Positions 46,061-57,715 of a stretch of DNA of 64,000 nucleotides are shown piece after piece. Location of the stretch: NCBI RefSeq assembly GCF_033958435.1, contig NC_134161.1, forward strand, positions 10,664,001 to 10,728,000, in the 5' to 3' direction. A program made the position numbers and the translations under genes. The notes under the pieces are model-generated. The model did not search any database. It was given only the letters and a program-made list of their open reading frames with translations, and was not told the origin of the DNA. The DNA comes from Carettochelys insculpta. Taxonomy: Eukaryota > Chordata > Testudines > Carettochelyidae. Every line of letters begins with the position of its first letter. The first letter of the stretch is position 1.

Positions 46061-46699
46061 ATGGGCCAGCACTGGGCTTGGCAGACCCTTCTGCTGCCTG
46101 TGCTTTAAAAAGAACCACTGCCCTGCCCTGTAGTAAAATGCTCCCCTCTGCTGCTAGGACAGCTAGCCAGGGTGGGACCTCGATTGGACATCTCCACACC
46201 AAAAATCTCACGGGGCTGAGTCACCAGTCAGAGCTAAGGCTGAGAAGAGTGACACTTCCCGCATCTGATTTGTCAGGTCTCCCACCAGATTCGCTTGCTC
46301 ATCTTGTGAACTGCAGCAAGCTCATTTCAGATAAGGACGCTGGACAAACTCCTTACTCCAGCCGACCTCCCATGGGCTTCAGTGGGAGGCTCGGCTGAGT
46401 AAGAACTGCAGGGCTGTTCCCTGTTGGTTTTAGAAGTTATTGGCCACACCCATGCTGCTTTCCTACTCTGTGTGTGACGTCCCCTCTGGTTTGATTTGTT
46501 TGCTGCCAAGTGATTTTTGCTTTGTAAGATGTAGTCTTCAGCATTCACTGGATGGGCAGCTGGGCTGTTCGCATAATAGGTATTTTGCAGGAACAGTTTC
46601 ATTTCTTCAGGAAAAAAGTAAGCAATGTGGGTGGCTGGCAGATACCAAGTTTCAGCTGTGAGCAAGTTTTGGGTGACTCGGAGTCAAAGGCTGCATTAT

Positions 46700-46790
46700 C
46701 TGTCCTCTGAAAGACTGCGGGTTGCTGGGGCACTCAGCTAATCAGCTGGGCAACTCCCGGCTGGCTGCCCAAGTGGCCGGTTTATAGGCA
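46700..46790 (+). repeat. Possible partial copy of the dispersed family
   Basis: 'cactcagctaatcagctggg' followed by 'ctggctgcccaagtggccgg' resembles the second half of the copies at 21296, 32955 and 51785. The first half is missing. Confidence 0.35.
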
Positions 46791-48030
46791 ATTCTGGGCT
46801 TGGATCTCGCCTATTGCCTTGTGAGCAGCGAAGATACCATGGAGATGAACGAGGACTAAACGGCAGCATGGTGGCTGCATGGGAAAAGGAGGAGAGATTT
46901 GTGGGGCGTTAATGGTTTCCACACTGACTAAAAGGCTGTTTCTCATTTTCACAGTTGTGCCCTGTTCGCTGTTGCTCTGCATAAGGGAAGAGGAGAGAAG
47001 GCAGATTTAAGTCCCCGGTATGGAACACTATGCATTAACCCCTTGAGCACAACGGGCAGCCAGTTGGTGGGCTGGGGGAGAGATGGCTGTGAGGGAGCAA
47101 GGTTAAGGCAGGGCTGCATCCTGGGGATTGTGCATCCCTGCAAAGCCCCACTGGAGTCACTGTGGCAGGGGCACAAGTCCGGGCAGCTGTAGTTTATGCC
47201 AGCATGGAACCCAGTCCTGCAGTCTGTGGAGTGCTGGGACAACTCTGTCCACAGCCCTGGCATTGGCCAGCGGAGCAGTTACCCTGCCCAGACTCTGCAA
47301 GTCACGTGGAAATGGGTGGGAGTTAGCGCACATGAGGATCTGTGGATGGGCCCGTTGCTATTTCTTTACCAGAGTGGACTTGGCCGAAGTCACAAAGTGC
47401 TAATTTCTACCTCGTGTCTGTGGTTCCTTGTGTGGTATAGACACAAGAGCCATCAGTACTGTGTGTTTTCAGGAGATGAGGCCTTGGAAGTAAGGGCCCT
47501 TTGGAGCCCTGAAACAAAGGAGTGAGAGTAAGTTCAGCAGAGCTGTCTGAGTGTTTGGCATTAGGTAGTCACCAGGGCACTGTCTGACCTCTGCAGGTCC
47601 TGCTTCTGCCTCAACAGTGCAATAGGCTGAACAGCTCTTGTGGAGTGGATATCTATTTTCTTCAACTGGTCATGCACGAGGCACCTAGGAACCCAGCTGA
47701 AGCAGGTGGGCTCCACCCAAATGACGGGGGGAAGAAAAGCAGCTAATGATGGAGCGGTGCTTGGGGAGACTGGCCAGCTGGTATCCTCAATTTCTAATGT
47801 GGAATTGATGGTGAAAGTTGCTCTGGGAAATGAGGTCCTGAAATGAGTAGCAGAGCACAGCTGTACTAGGCCACTGCTGCACCACGGCCAGGGGCCCAAA
47901 GCCCAGTGAGACAACATCCTACCTTCACTCTGCTGTCGAAAGGCCTCGCACCTTAGTGGGGACAGCACAGAGTTGCAGCACTGCTGCGATGGGTAACTGC
48001 TGAGACTGATATTTAACGCGGGCATTACTT
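46791..48030. other. No recognisable gene or repeat
   Basis: Unique-looking sequence. A 154-codon minus-strand frame (47561-48025) has no recognised domain. Confidence 0.4.
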
Positions 48031-48326
48031 CAGGTTGATGATGCCAGACTGGAGAGGTTCATGACCTGACTGATGCTGGACAAGAGAATTCGCTGGACCT
48101 CGAGGTCAATATTGTCTAGCAGCATTACCAACACTTCCACTGCTTACTGGGCTCTTAGAAGATGTTTAGGGGTAAATTCCAGCTACACAGTACACTGAGA
48201 GCCAGGGCCGGTGGCTGGGAAGAGACTTTATGGGATCACGGGGAACACACCAATGAGAAGTGGTCATCTGGCTAACTAAAATCATGCCGGACCACAGATG
48301 CTGTTGGACAAGAGCAGTTCAACCTG
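48031..48326 (+). mobile_element. 296-bp TIR element, copy 1
   Basis: Starts 'caggttgatgatgccagact' and ends 'gcagttcaacctg'. It shares blocks in order with 56115-56410: 'gtcaatattgtctagcagca', 'ccactgcttactgggctctt' and 'ctggctaactaaaatcatgc'. The two copies have exactly the same length and orientation. Non-coding. Confidence 0.75.
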
Positions 48327-48329
48327 TAC

Positions 48330-49115
48330 TCAATATTGACACCTGCTGTTGGAAGGCTGCTGTCCCCCCCAGCTCTCGCCTCCGGCACTTGGCAATTTAA
48401 GCTGTGCTGGGTTGCGAGCTAAAGCAGCAGCTGTAAATCTGGCTGTTTCTCTGTGCATACGATGGAGCAACGCTGGGTGAGATACAACAGGTCGCTGTGC
48501 CCTTCTGATACACTCAGACTCTGTTAGTTTCAGCAGCAGGACCCTTTGGCACCCTTCCTGAAATCCTGCTTGTACTTTGAGGGCTGTTTTCAGCAGCGTC
48601 AATCTGGCGTGTGTGTGTGTGGTGTGCTGCATTAATAGGCGCTGTTTACAAGGTGCTCTACAAGTTCTTTCCTCCTTGCTGTTTGCATATTCAAATCCCC
48701 ATTTTCTGCCCACGGTGAAAGACACTGCTTGCTTGCTTGGTTTCATTTTAAAAACATTTCCTATGAGCTTCATGCTAGTGAGGAGCAGAGCCCACCTGGC
48801 AAAGGGAAATGGGGCGGAGCTGACAGCCCTGGAGACTAACCCAACAGGGTCACTGTGTCTCAACCCTGGCATGGAAATGGCCCCTTGTGTAGGTAAGAAG
48901 GGAGCCCCGGGCCCATTCAGTGTCTGTGAAGGCAGCCAGCAATGGGGCCAATTAGTCTCAAATGTGCTAGTGTTGAATTTGTGATGCAGGCACCTGTGCC
49001 AGCAGGAAACTGGGGATGCTGCTATTTGTATTAGCCCAGCTGTCTGCGCCCTGCTGTGCTTGGTGCTGTATGCACACATCACAGAAGACAGCCTTGCTTT
49101 GTGGCCTGCTGACAA
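48330..49115 (-). other. Longest open frame in the window (261 codons), unassigned
   Basis: An uninterrupted minus-strand frame starts immediately beside the TIR element. The translation begins MSAGHKARLSSVMCAYSTKH and has no signal peptide, coiled coil, repeats or domain I can identify. It crosses a short (TG)n run that reads as His/Thr. An open frame this long is uncommon but not implausible by chance in 64 kb of moderately GC-rich DNA. I do not call it a gene. Confidence 0.15.
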
Positions 49116-49439
49116 AGGGCTGGAGACCGGGTATGGTGTGACTTGCCTGGGGTCGGACGTGGGGTCTCAACCACTGAATTTGCAGTGCTTCAATGCCCAA
49201 AACCATCCTTGTTCCAGTTCCTTTCCTTTCGTGGCCCTGATCGCTGAACTTTGGGGTGCCTGTCCTGGGATCCCTGAGGTGAGAGGCCTCTGGCTGAAAC
49301 TCCCTGTTATCCAGAGCTTTTCTGTCTGTCCTGTAAACTGTTCCCAGAGCATGTGCCTTGGCAGCGGTCATTTAGCGCTGAGCAATGCATCTCCTGTAGG
49401 CACCGGAGCAGGAAGAGAGATGGGAGAGAAGGAGCCATG

Positions 49440-49780
49440 GCTCAAATCTGATAGACGCTATAGCAGCAGTAAAACAATATTTGTTTTTGCTGCGACAGCT
49501 TTCTAACAGATTCTTTTGGCGCGGCTGACTGCAAACTGCAATCTTAAACGTAGGACAGCTCCCGTTCCCAGCCTTGGGAATGTGAGAGACAAATGGCTTG
49601 GGTTACCAAAACATATTAAAAGCAACACATTTTGTTTTTGCGATATACATAGCTCTTCATGCCAATTTTTTAGGAATAAATTTCTAATCTGCTTTGCAAT
49701 AGCTCCTCGTGTAGCTAATGGTGAGGGTGCATTTTCAAGTGTGAGCTTCTGCTTCCATGAGCCTCGCTGACTTTCCCATG
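49440..49780. promoter_or_regulatory. AT-richer non-repetitive stretch, possible conserved enhancer
   Basis: Contains the near-palindrome AAAACAATATTTGTTTTT (49471-49488), which offers back-to-back SOX-type (ACAAT) and FOX-type (TGTTTT) cores, and a TTGGCGCGG (49518-49526) E2F-like site. It continues with AT-rich sequence such as 'tttttaggaataaatttcta'. It matches none of the repeats here, and its composition differs from the GC-rich flanks. Confidence 0.2.
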
Positions 49781-51375
49781 TCCCACAGGTACAGTCAAAT
49801 GCATATTCGGTAAATCTCGGGTGACAGTCCTGTGAGCTCCACAGGAGTCATGATTACCCACGCCTCTGCCCTTTCTCCAGTCTCTCCAAAAGCCTGGGAC
49901 CTCCACGCCGAGAGTGTCATAATTCCCCCATCCTGGACTGTGACCCAGAATTAAGCACACTACAGCTCAACCATGTGGCTCTGAGAGGGTTCCAGGATCT
50001 GTGATTCTGCCCTTTGTTGGTCTATATAGCCAGTGTCAAATAATCTAGTGATGCAAAAGTGCCTTCATAAACCAAGTAATGTTTAACCTCAAGAGTAGGA
50101 ACAAGGCTTAACATGACAGATTTTTTTGAATGACAGAATGTTCACCTGTCATTCCCAGAGCTCTAGACACATCTGTCTCATCCCAAATGCCAAACCAGTG
50201 GAGGTCTGCATCTGTGTTCTCTTTCTCCCTGTCTCTGACATTGAGGACTTGTCTTTAAATCCCCCCACCGGAGCTTTGTCCTTTCGGCTCACATGCTTGA
50301 GCTTGCTATCCGAAACCAGTTCGAGTTCTGCTGGGAGTCCAAACCAGAGCATCCTCGTGAGTTGCGTCTCTGTGTTGACTGGGATGTGTGTCTCAGTTTT
50401 AGCTTCCACCTCCTTTCCTGAGTGTATTTCCTGACCATCCCACTGTGCACTATAACCACATGGATTCCTAAGTCTTAATGTCTCATGGGTAACCTGGAAG
50501 CTGTTCCAACATATTAAGTATGCGTTGTGTTTGGGGGAAAAAATCCAAAGGGTTTGATTCACTCACTGTATTGTGTTCCTCTTCCGAGGAAGGTGCCTTT
50601 GCTCTCCTCAGTGTCTAATTTCCCTTCTCTGTTCTATCCTTATTCTCTAAACCTTTCTCGCATTTCTTCTTTTCATCTCTCTGCTAAATGGTCCAAAGTG
50701 TGACTGTTGCCCCCACAGTTGGGAGCTGTTTCTCTGGTTTATCTCAGAGCCCTTTCTATTTCTGCTCTGTGTGTCTCCAAGACGAGGTGATGGGAATGGA
50801 ACCAGCACGTCCTTGGCAAGTTGTTTATCAGACTTGGCATCGGCCATTCTTTATTATGAACAAAAATGCCCGTGGGCTTATTTAAAAAACCAAACAAACA
50901 AAACTTGAACTAACGTGTGGCTTGTATTTAAAGCACTTCTGTTAGAGAGGTACCACAGCACCCTACAAAGTTCCTCTTTTTTTTTTATATATCTACTTCT
51001 ATTTCTTGTGTGTTCCTCAGCAACTGGAGTTCCAATTAAAATAACCTCCTTATTAAACCATCCGCTCTTCACTAAAAGCAGGAGCTAAAAATAGTGACCA
51101 AACTTTTTTCCCCCCTTTCTTTCACATCCGTGGCTCCATATCTGAGTCATGGTTGGAGGGATAATTGCACCTGCTTCCTTTGTTCTAGCATAGTCTCCAG
51201 TGTGAAACTTCATTTGAACTGCATCAGTATTTTCCACTCTTGAGGTTGCTGCATGTGGTCACTGCATCGGCGTGGTAGTCAAGGTTTCTGAGATCTCTTC
51301 TCATCTCTGTTCATGACACAGGGCAAATTGCTGAGGGGACTCGGTTAGTCCAAAAGGGCATATTGCAGAGATGTG
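49781..51375. other. No recognisable gene; one MEF2 consensus
   Basis: A perfect MEF2 consensus CTAAAAATAG lies at 51085-51094, in AT-rich sequence with T-runs at 50979-50988. Nothing else identified. Confidence 0.35.
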
Positions 51376-51379
51376 GTGT

Positions 51380-51720
51380 TCTAGAATAGCATGTTTTGGA
51401 CTAACATCTACACTACTGGGAAGCTCCAAAATAAGCTAAACTTATTCCAAAAGAGTGTCCACACACAATAGTCTACTTAGGCTTAGATCACTGCTTCCAG
51501 GGGCTCTAATCTGACATACTATGTCTACACAGCAGCCTTATTTCAGAATAAGCTGTTCTGGAATAGCTTATTTTGAAATAGCCCCATTCTGGAGTCGGGA
51601 CTACTTACTCCTCATAGAAAGAGGTTTACCACTTGTGAAGTAAGCTGTCCGCTATTTTGAAATAGCGGTTTTGCTGTGCAGACGCTCACAAAGTTATTTT
51701 GGGGTGGCGACCGCTGTTCT
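51380..51720. mobile_element. MITE-like remnants related to the TCGA-rich class
   Basis: 'gacatactatgtctacacag' begins a segment with 'ggaatagcttattttgaaat' and 'gctattttgaaatagcggtt', ending 'gtgcagacgctcac'. The 'gtctacac...cagac' boundaries and 'gaaatag' motifs parallel the 44678 element without its TCGA steps. A second piece precedes it ('ctaacatctacactactggg'). Confidence 0.5.
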
Positions 51721-51784
51721 TTACACACCTTAACTCAGTGTTTTCCAGACAGATGGATCCTGAAGCACATTGATGTAATCTGAA

Positions 51785-51945
51785 ATCTGCAATGTTCCCT
51801 CTACTTTTTTCCATCCATGTGCAGAATGAATATTATGTGCACTAAGGCACATGCAGATGCTGCTGGCTGTGGGCGCTCTGCTAATCAGCTGAGCTGCATT
51901 TCAAACTATCCTGGATGACCACCCAAAGTCACAGCTTGGGGGAAA
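51785..51945 (+). repeat. Member of the 'ccatnnatgtgcag' dispersed family
   Basis: The best-kept head in the window: 'gcaatgttccctctactttt', 'ttccatccatgtgcagaatg', then 'gtgggcgctctgctaatcag' and 'ctgagctgcat'. It anchors the alignment of the other copies. Confidence 0.75.
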
Positions 51946-52855
51946 GCATGATGCCAGCCTAGCTTTGAAGCCAATGGACAAAGTTCCCTTGCCCACTATG
52001 GGGCCAAGATTTCTCATTGCATTCGCAGCGGAAGCGCCCCTTTCCCATGAAATACAGCCACTTCTGGGGTTGAACTGCAAGAACATAATTAAGAGAATAA
52101 TTAAGGCCTGTGAATTGCTGGGAGTGGAATTTGTGGAGGGACAATTTTGTGGTCCACTCTAGCAGGTGCCCAGGCCACTGAACTAAACACTCTTCTTACA
52201 AGTGGGATCAAACCTTTAATAGCTGCAGACAGCCAGGCTCTGTTTCATGTCTCCTCTGCCAGGCAGATCAAATATCACTAAAGATATAGGCAGTGCATGC
52301 GTAGGTGGCAACCTGTAAACCATGTAATGTGTCTCCCTGGCCCCCACCCCGGTTTCATGGAAACAGTCATACATAATGGACACCCCCTGACCCCCAAGAT
52401 GTTAGGTAATATATGGACAATCCCCAATCATGAAACAAGATCTGGAATCCTTTATGTGAGACAGGGAGTGACTTGCTTTTGTAGCAACACACTCAGTGAT
52501 TCCTCCTATCTTGCCATTAATCTCCCGGTAACATGAACACGCAGTTCTCGGCTGATCCTGGGAGCTGCTGTTGAAGTTTCCCTCCTAACCATATGTTGAA
52601 AGAGATGGCAGGTAAATAGCCATTATCTAATAACCAGAGTCAAGCCCACATGGCAAAGCAAAAAATGTGAGTGCAGCTGAAGAACAGGCAGTTGAAAGAT
52701 GATGAAAACGGATTAGGTTTACAGCCAGAGAAATTCAGTCAGACCCTTCAGCCCTACTTTCAAATAAAATAAAGCCAAGGGAATTACATGCGGAGAACCA
52801 GGCTAGCCTTGGTAATTGAGGCACAGGGTGGCCTGCTTGGAAGGTGGCTCAGAGC
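51946..52855. other. No recognisable gene or repeat
   Basis: AT-richer unique-looking sequence. Confidence 0.35.
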
Positions 52856-52859
52856 AGCT

Positions 52860-54095
52860 TAATAATAGCAATTGTGTATTTATGGATGGTGCCTATACCC
52901 TGTAGGATTCCAAAGGGACTGCATGCCTCACTCAGCTTGCCACAGTTCAATGAGGGACTGCAGATGGAAACAGGGAGTCAGCATTAAGGGGTTGGGGGTG
53001 GAGAGCGGTCTTGGCCCATTGCTATTTAACCTTTTATGCATGACCTGGAAGAAAACATTTAGACATCACTGATAGTTTGCTGGTGATCCCCAAATAGGCA
53101 GCTGGTTAAATTAATGAAGAGGACAGGTCCCTGATAGAGAACCATCTGCACTGTTGGTGAGCTCAGTGCAATCAAATTCTGCATTTAAATATGGCCAAAT
53201 GCATACATCTAGGAAGAAATAACATGGGCCATATTTCTGAGGGCTGGGTTGGGGGGAATTGGTCCTGGGAAGCAGAGAGTGGAAAACAGATGAGGCCCCT
53301 GATTGATGAATGGCTAAACGTGAGCTGCCAGTGGGATGCTGGAGCCAAAAGGGACTTGGTTGCATAAAGAGAGGCCTATTGAGCTGGAATGGAGAAGTTA
53401 TTCTACCACTGTACAGGCCCGCAGACGGGGGTGGGTGAAGAGGTTAATTACAGTGCCTGGAGCCCCAGGCCCCTTACAAATGCTGTGGAGGTATCACTCT
53501 GTCCTTCCGTGGAGATCTGAGAACAGAGGGGAGGGCCCAGTGCTATGACTGCCCCAGGCCCACAGTGGCTGTGGTGTGACCACTGCTGGAATCCTGTGTC
53601 CAGTTCTGCTGCTTGCAGTTCAACAATAATTCTGATTGAGAGCTCAGTGAAGAACCAGGAGATGCATGAAAGGATTAGAAAGCACACCTGACAGCAGTAG
53701 ACTCAAGAAGCCCATCTATTTGGCTCAACAAAGAGAAGGGGAACCGGTGACCAGTTTACAGTGTGTACATAGGTACCTGGGAACAAATATTTGATAATGG
53801 GATTTTCAGTCTAGCAGAGAAAGGTCTAATACAATCCAATGGCTGGAAACTAAAGCTTAGACAAAAATCAGACTGGAAATAAGATGTACATTTTTTAAGA
53901 GGCAGAGTAATGAATCAGTGGAACAGTTTGTGGTAGATTCCTCATCACCAGCCATTTTCAAATCAAATTGGATGTCTTTTCTAAATAATCTGTTCCCAGA
54001 ATTCTTTTTGGGACAGTCTCTGGCCTGTGTTAAATGAGGTCTGATTAGGTGATCACTTTAGACCCTTCTGGTGTTCCTTTCCATAATCGATGTGA
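52860..54095 (+). mobile_element. L3-like (CR1 clade) LINE, RT end and 3' UTR
   Basis: The 5' part still encodes a broken 'SGLGPLLFNLL' block, equivalent to the RT 'QGxxLGPLLFN' motif. Further on come 'atttgataatgggattttca', 'gaaaggtctaatacaatcca', 'atggctggaaactaaagctt', 'actggaaataagatgtacat' and 'gattaggtgatcactttaga', the classic L3/CR1 3' order. Multiple stops and indels make it an old, inactive copy. The antisense copy at 5740-6245 belongs to the same family. Confidence 0.8.
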
Positions 54096-54179
54096 CCCTT
54101 CTCGGTGTTAACGTAATATTAGAGTCTTCACCTTCAGTGTACTGAGTGGTATTAAAAATGCCCTTGCTCTTTTATACCA

Positions 54180-54332
54180 TTCTTCAACAGCAGAAATCAA
54201 AGTGCTTCACAAAGGAAGCCAGCATCATTAGCCCCATTTTACAGATGGTCAAACTGAGGCATAAAGTGGTACAGTGACAAGCCTAAGATGACCCAGTAGG
54301 CCAGGGGCAGGAATAGCACTCAGGGTGCACTG
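54180..54332 (-). repeat. MIR SINE, antisense
   Basis: 'aaagtgcttcacaaaggaag', 'attagccccattttacagat', 'ggtcaaactgaggcataaag' and 'aggggcaggaatagcactca'. A well-kept reverse-complement MIR. Confidence 0.8.
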
Positions 54333-55298
54333 TCCTCAAGACAGAACTTGCCATGGGGGTCTGACCAAAGGGACAACTGCCCCAGTTCTCAGCAAGTGGT
54401 GCCCTGAGCTTTGAGCCTCTTAACTGCTGCTGGAGCACCCCCCAGGGCATGGTCCAGGTGACTGATTGCTGTTGTGGAGTGGGACTGAGAGCTGGCTGCT
54501 CCTGCCCTTTCCACCTGAGGTCCCACCCTCTTCTAGGAGCATGGACCCAGTCCCCTCAAAACCTCACCAGGGACGTGGTGAGACTATCAGCCTCATTGTG
54601 CGGAGGTGTCTTAGGACTCCTATTGTAAAGATCGGGGGCATGGGCTGTTGCCGAGCATGGACACTATTCTAAGCAATCGGGTAAGCGTGCAGCTGCATGG
54701 GACTGCAACTTGCTAATGTAAAGTCAGCAAATAAGCCACAAGGGAATAAAAGGTAGCACAAAACCACCTGTTCTTTGTTCTCGATGTCGGGTTCCTGAGC
54801 ATGGCCAGTTGTGTAGGACAGCTGTCTATTCCGGTCCTCTGGTCTATGTGAGGTGCAGATCCATAAACTCTTTTTTTCCCTGTATTGCTGTTCAGGCAAG
54901 AAACTGTTCAAGCCCCATCAGTGCCCTTTTGGGTACAGACCCTTTCTAATGGCCACTAGATTCTCTTTGCCTTTTAAATCTCATTATCCTTCTTCAACCC
55001 CTCTCCAACTCTACCCCGCATAAGTCTTGTAATAATCACATGTAAGAACTCTTTAAAAGACTTCCCCGAGCTAATTTGGTACATCTTGCACTGCTGCCCG
55101 CATGGCCAAGAGGGGAGAGATTTCCATTCAGTTGCTTACCAGTAGGATTTGAGTGTAGTGCCATTTCTTCAAAGAAACTTCTAGGTCCAAGCTTGGCATC
55201 CCTTTCTTGTGGGTGAAAACTATGCTCAATTTCGAAAGTTATGGGCAGTTCCAAAAGGCAAGCTGCACAACAATCCAGCTGTGTTGGGTGTCTCCCAT
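54333..55298. other. No recognisable gene or repeat
   Basis: Unique-looking sequence between the MIR and the next TIR element. Confidence 0.35.
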
Positions 55299-55970
55299 CA
55301 GGGTATGTCTACGCTGCATTGTAACCCTGGTCTGGGGATTCTGGGCTTGTACACTTTGTGTGCATGTCTACCCTGCAAAGAGAAGCAAATGTCCCCAAGT
55401 CTCAGACCTTCTGACCTCGGTTAATTGACTCCGGCTGGTGGAGCCTGGGCTGTGAGGGCTACAAACAGAAACAGAGGTGTTCCCATTGGGCTGGAGCCAT
55501 GGCTCTGAGACTGTCTTCTCTCTGGGGAGAACCTCCAGGCCAAGCAGGGATGTCTGCACTGCTGGTTTTAGCTTTGAAACCCAAACTTTGTGAACCAGGG
55601 TCTACTTGGGGAGGCTGTGAAGCTTAGGGCTGTGGGTTTGTCTTGGCAGCACAGACACCTCCAGTGCTTCTAATTTTGCACTTGAACATCTGGGCTGCAT
55701 TGCAAACCTGGGCTTATCATGGACAGATTCTGTACCGCACTCTGCAGACGTTCTGATGGAGGTCTGTGGCTTGAATGACATCCATCAAGCAAAATAACCA
55801 GGCAGGGACCTGATTGACAGTAGAGACCTGGGCTCTGATACACACCCCCAGCAGGGTCCTGGTGCCAGGTCAAGGACCTGAGTCAGACACATTTGAGTGT
55901 GGGCAGAAGTGGGGCTTGGATTCCAACCTGACTCAGAGCCTAGGCTTTTGACTCAGTGTACACCTGCCCT
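55299..55970. mobile_element. About 670-bp non-autonomous DNA transposon (hAT-like ends)
   Basis: The left end reads 'agggtatgtctacgctgca'. The reverse complement of the right end reads 'agggcaggtgtacactga', so the ends form an imperfect inverted repeat of the 'gggtatgtctacactgca' type common in turtles. Internal 'gggatgtctgcactgctggt' near 55547 suggests a partial internal duplication of an end or a composite element. No coding capacity. Confidence 0.6.
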
Positions 55971-56114
55971 TCAGCCCTGCAGTTTGGGCAAGGGCTGGCT
56001 TGGTGGTTGGCACTGCTGAGCACCTACAATGAACAGCAGGTAGTTGCCCCTGTGAGGATCAAACCCTAGAGAAGAGCTGTCTTCACTGGAGAAGAGAGTG
56101 CCCAGTTACTACAA

Positions 56115-56410
56115 CAGGTTGAACCTCTCTAGCTCAGCACCCTGATGAACCAGAGAATTTGTTGGACCACAGGAAGTCAATATTATCTAACAGCATTGCC
56201 AACACTTCCCCTGCTTACTGGGCTCATCGAAGACCTTTAGGAGGTAAATTAGAGCTACATAACAGCACAGACCACTGACAGCCAGGTCTGGTGGAGGTAA
56301 ACAAACTTGATGGGACAACAAGAAACTTGACCATGCCCACAGGAAGCGGATATCCGGCTAACTAAAATAATGCTGGACCAGAGAATGCCAGACTAGAGAG
56401 TTTCAACCTG
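56115..56410 (+). mobile_element. 296-bp TIR element, copy 2
   Basis: The left end 'caggttgaacctctctagct' and the reverse complement of the right end 'caggttgaaactctctagtc' match at 18 of 20 bases. It is the same family, length and orientation as 48031-48326. The flanks ('tactacaa' / 'cggttgtt') show no clear target-site duplication. Confidence 0.85.
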
Positions 56411-56504
56411 CGGTTGTTAGTGGACTGGTTGTAGTAATTCAGATGAAGTGAAGGGGCTCAGTGAGTAGAAGTGTTAATGACTCTGAAACTGGCTGTCATT
56501 GAAC

Positions 56505-57715
56505 AAAAGGAAAAAGCAGCCCTGTAGCACTTTACGGACTAACAATGTAATTTATTAGGTAAGGAGCTTTCATGGGACAGACCCACTTCTCCAGATCTGC
56601 AAAATCCTGATAAATTCTCTTGCTCTGTTATCATTCAACAGAAAGATTGGAAAAAAGGAAATGAAAGCTGACCAATGAGCTAGATAGGACAGAAGAAGAA
56701 TAGTTTCTCCAAGTGTCTGTTAAGTTAAGGGAGCTGCCTGGGATCACTCGGAGTATCAAAGGTGGGGAAACTGTCCTTGTAATGCGTAAGGTGATTAAGC
56801 TCTTTGTTGTGTTCAAGGTGAACATGTCACACTCGAGAATTAACTCCAATTCAGATGTTTCCCTTTGCAATAGGGTGTTAAGGTCTCTCTGTTTTAGAGT
56901 GCAGACTTCTAAGTTTTGAATGCTCTGACCTGCTTGACTGAAATGCTCACTGACTGGTTTTTGTGTTCAGATTCCTAATGTCTGATTCGTCTCCATTCAT
57001 TCTTTGGCAAAGTGGTTGTCCAGTTTGTCCAATATACATAGCAGAGGGGCGTTGCTGGCACATGATGGCATATATCCGATTGGTTGAAGTGCCGGCATAT
57101 GAGACCCGATCGTGCAGCTGATGTGGTAGGTCCAGTGATGGTGTCTGCAGTGTAAATACGTGGACAGAGTTGGCAACAGGGTTCGCTGCAAGGAAAAATT
57201 ACAGGATTAGGATTTCTGTGGTGCAGCGTGTGGTTGCTGGTGAGATTTTTTTTCCTGAGGTTAGGTGGCTGTCGGTTGGAAAATTCATGTCTGTCACTCG
57301 GGGCCTGTGAGGGTGCAGCTTCATGTTCCAGTAGAGGTTGTAGATTGTTGATAATGCACTGGAGGGGTTTGAGTTCGGGGCTGTAGGTGATGACTAGTGG
57401 TGTTCTGTTATTAACCTTCTTGGGCCATTCTAGAAGTAGCTGGTTTCTGGGTATTGGTCTGGCCCTGTCAATCTTTTTTAAATTTCTCCTGGTGGGTAAT
57501 TTCTCTACGAATGCCTGGTAGAGATCCTGAAGTTTTTAGTCTCTGTCAGTAGGACTGGAGCAGAGGCGGTTGTATCTAAGGGCTTGATTATAAAAGAAGA
57601 ATTGTGTGACGTGTTCTGGAGGGAAGCTAGAGACATGTAGGCAAGAGTAGCAGAAACAGAATGACATACTTACGTTTTGTGACAATACAAACTAATCCGG
57701 CTACCTCCCTGACAC
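56505..57715 (-). mobile_element. Penelope-like element: RT tail, linker and GIY-YIG endonuclease
   Basis: Reading the minus strand from 57640 down, the RT C-terminus CLHVSSFPPEHVTQFFFYNQ then ALRYNRLCSS fits the PLE 'QALRxxRICS' block. The linker has RTPLVITYSPELKPLQCIIN followed by a Pro-Pro-Asn-Leu-Arg motif. A cysteine knot PCCQLCPRI follows near 57160. The GIY-YIG nuclease comes next, with RIYAIMC and MYIGQTGQPLCQRMNGDES (57078-56960). The blocks fall in different frames, so the element is frameshifted and dead. It is 5'-truncated within the RT domain. Terminal repeat-like pieces flank it: 56505-56600 at the 3' side and about 57655-57715 at the 5' side, both matching 35770-35965. Confidence 0.85.
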
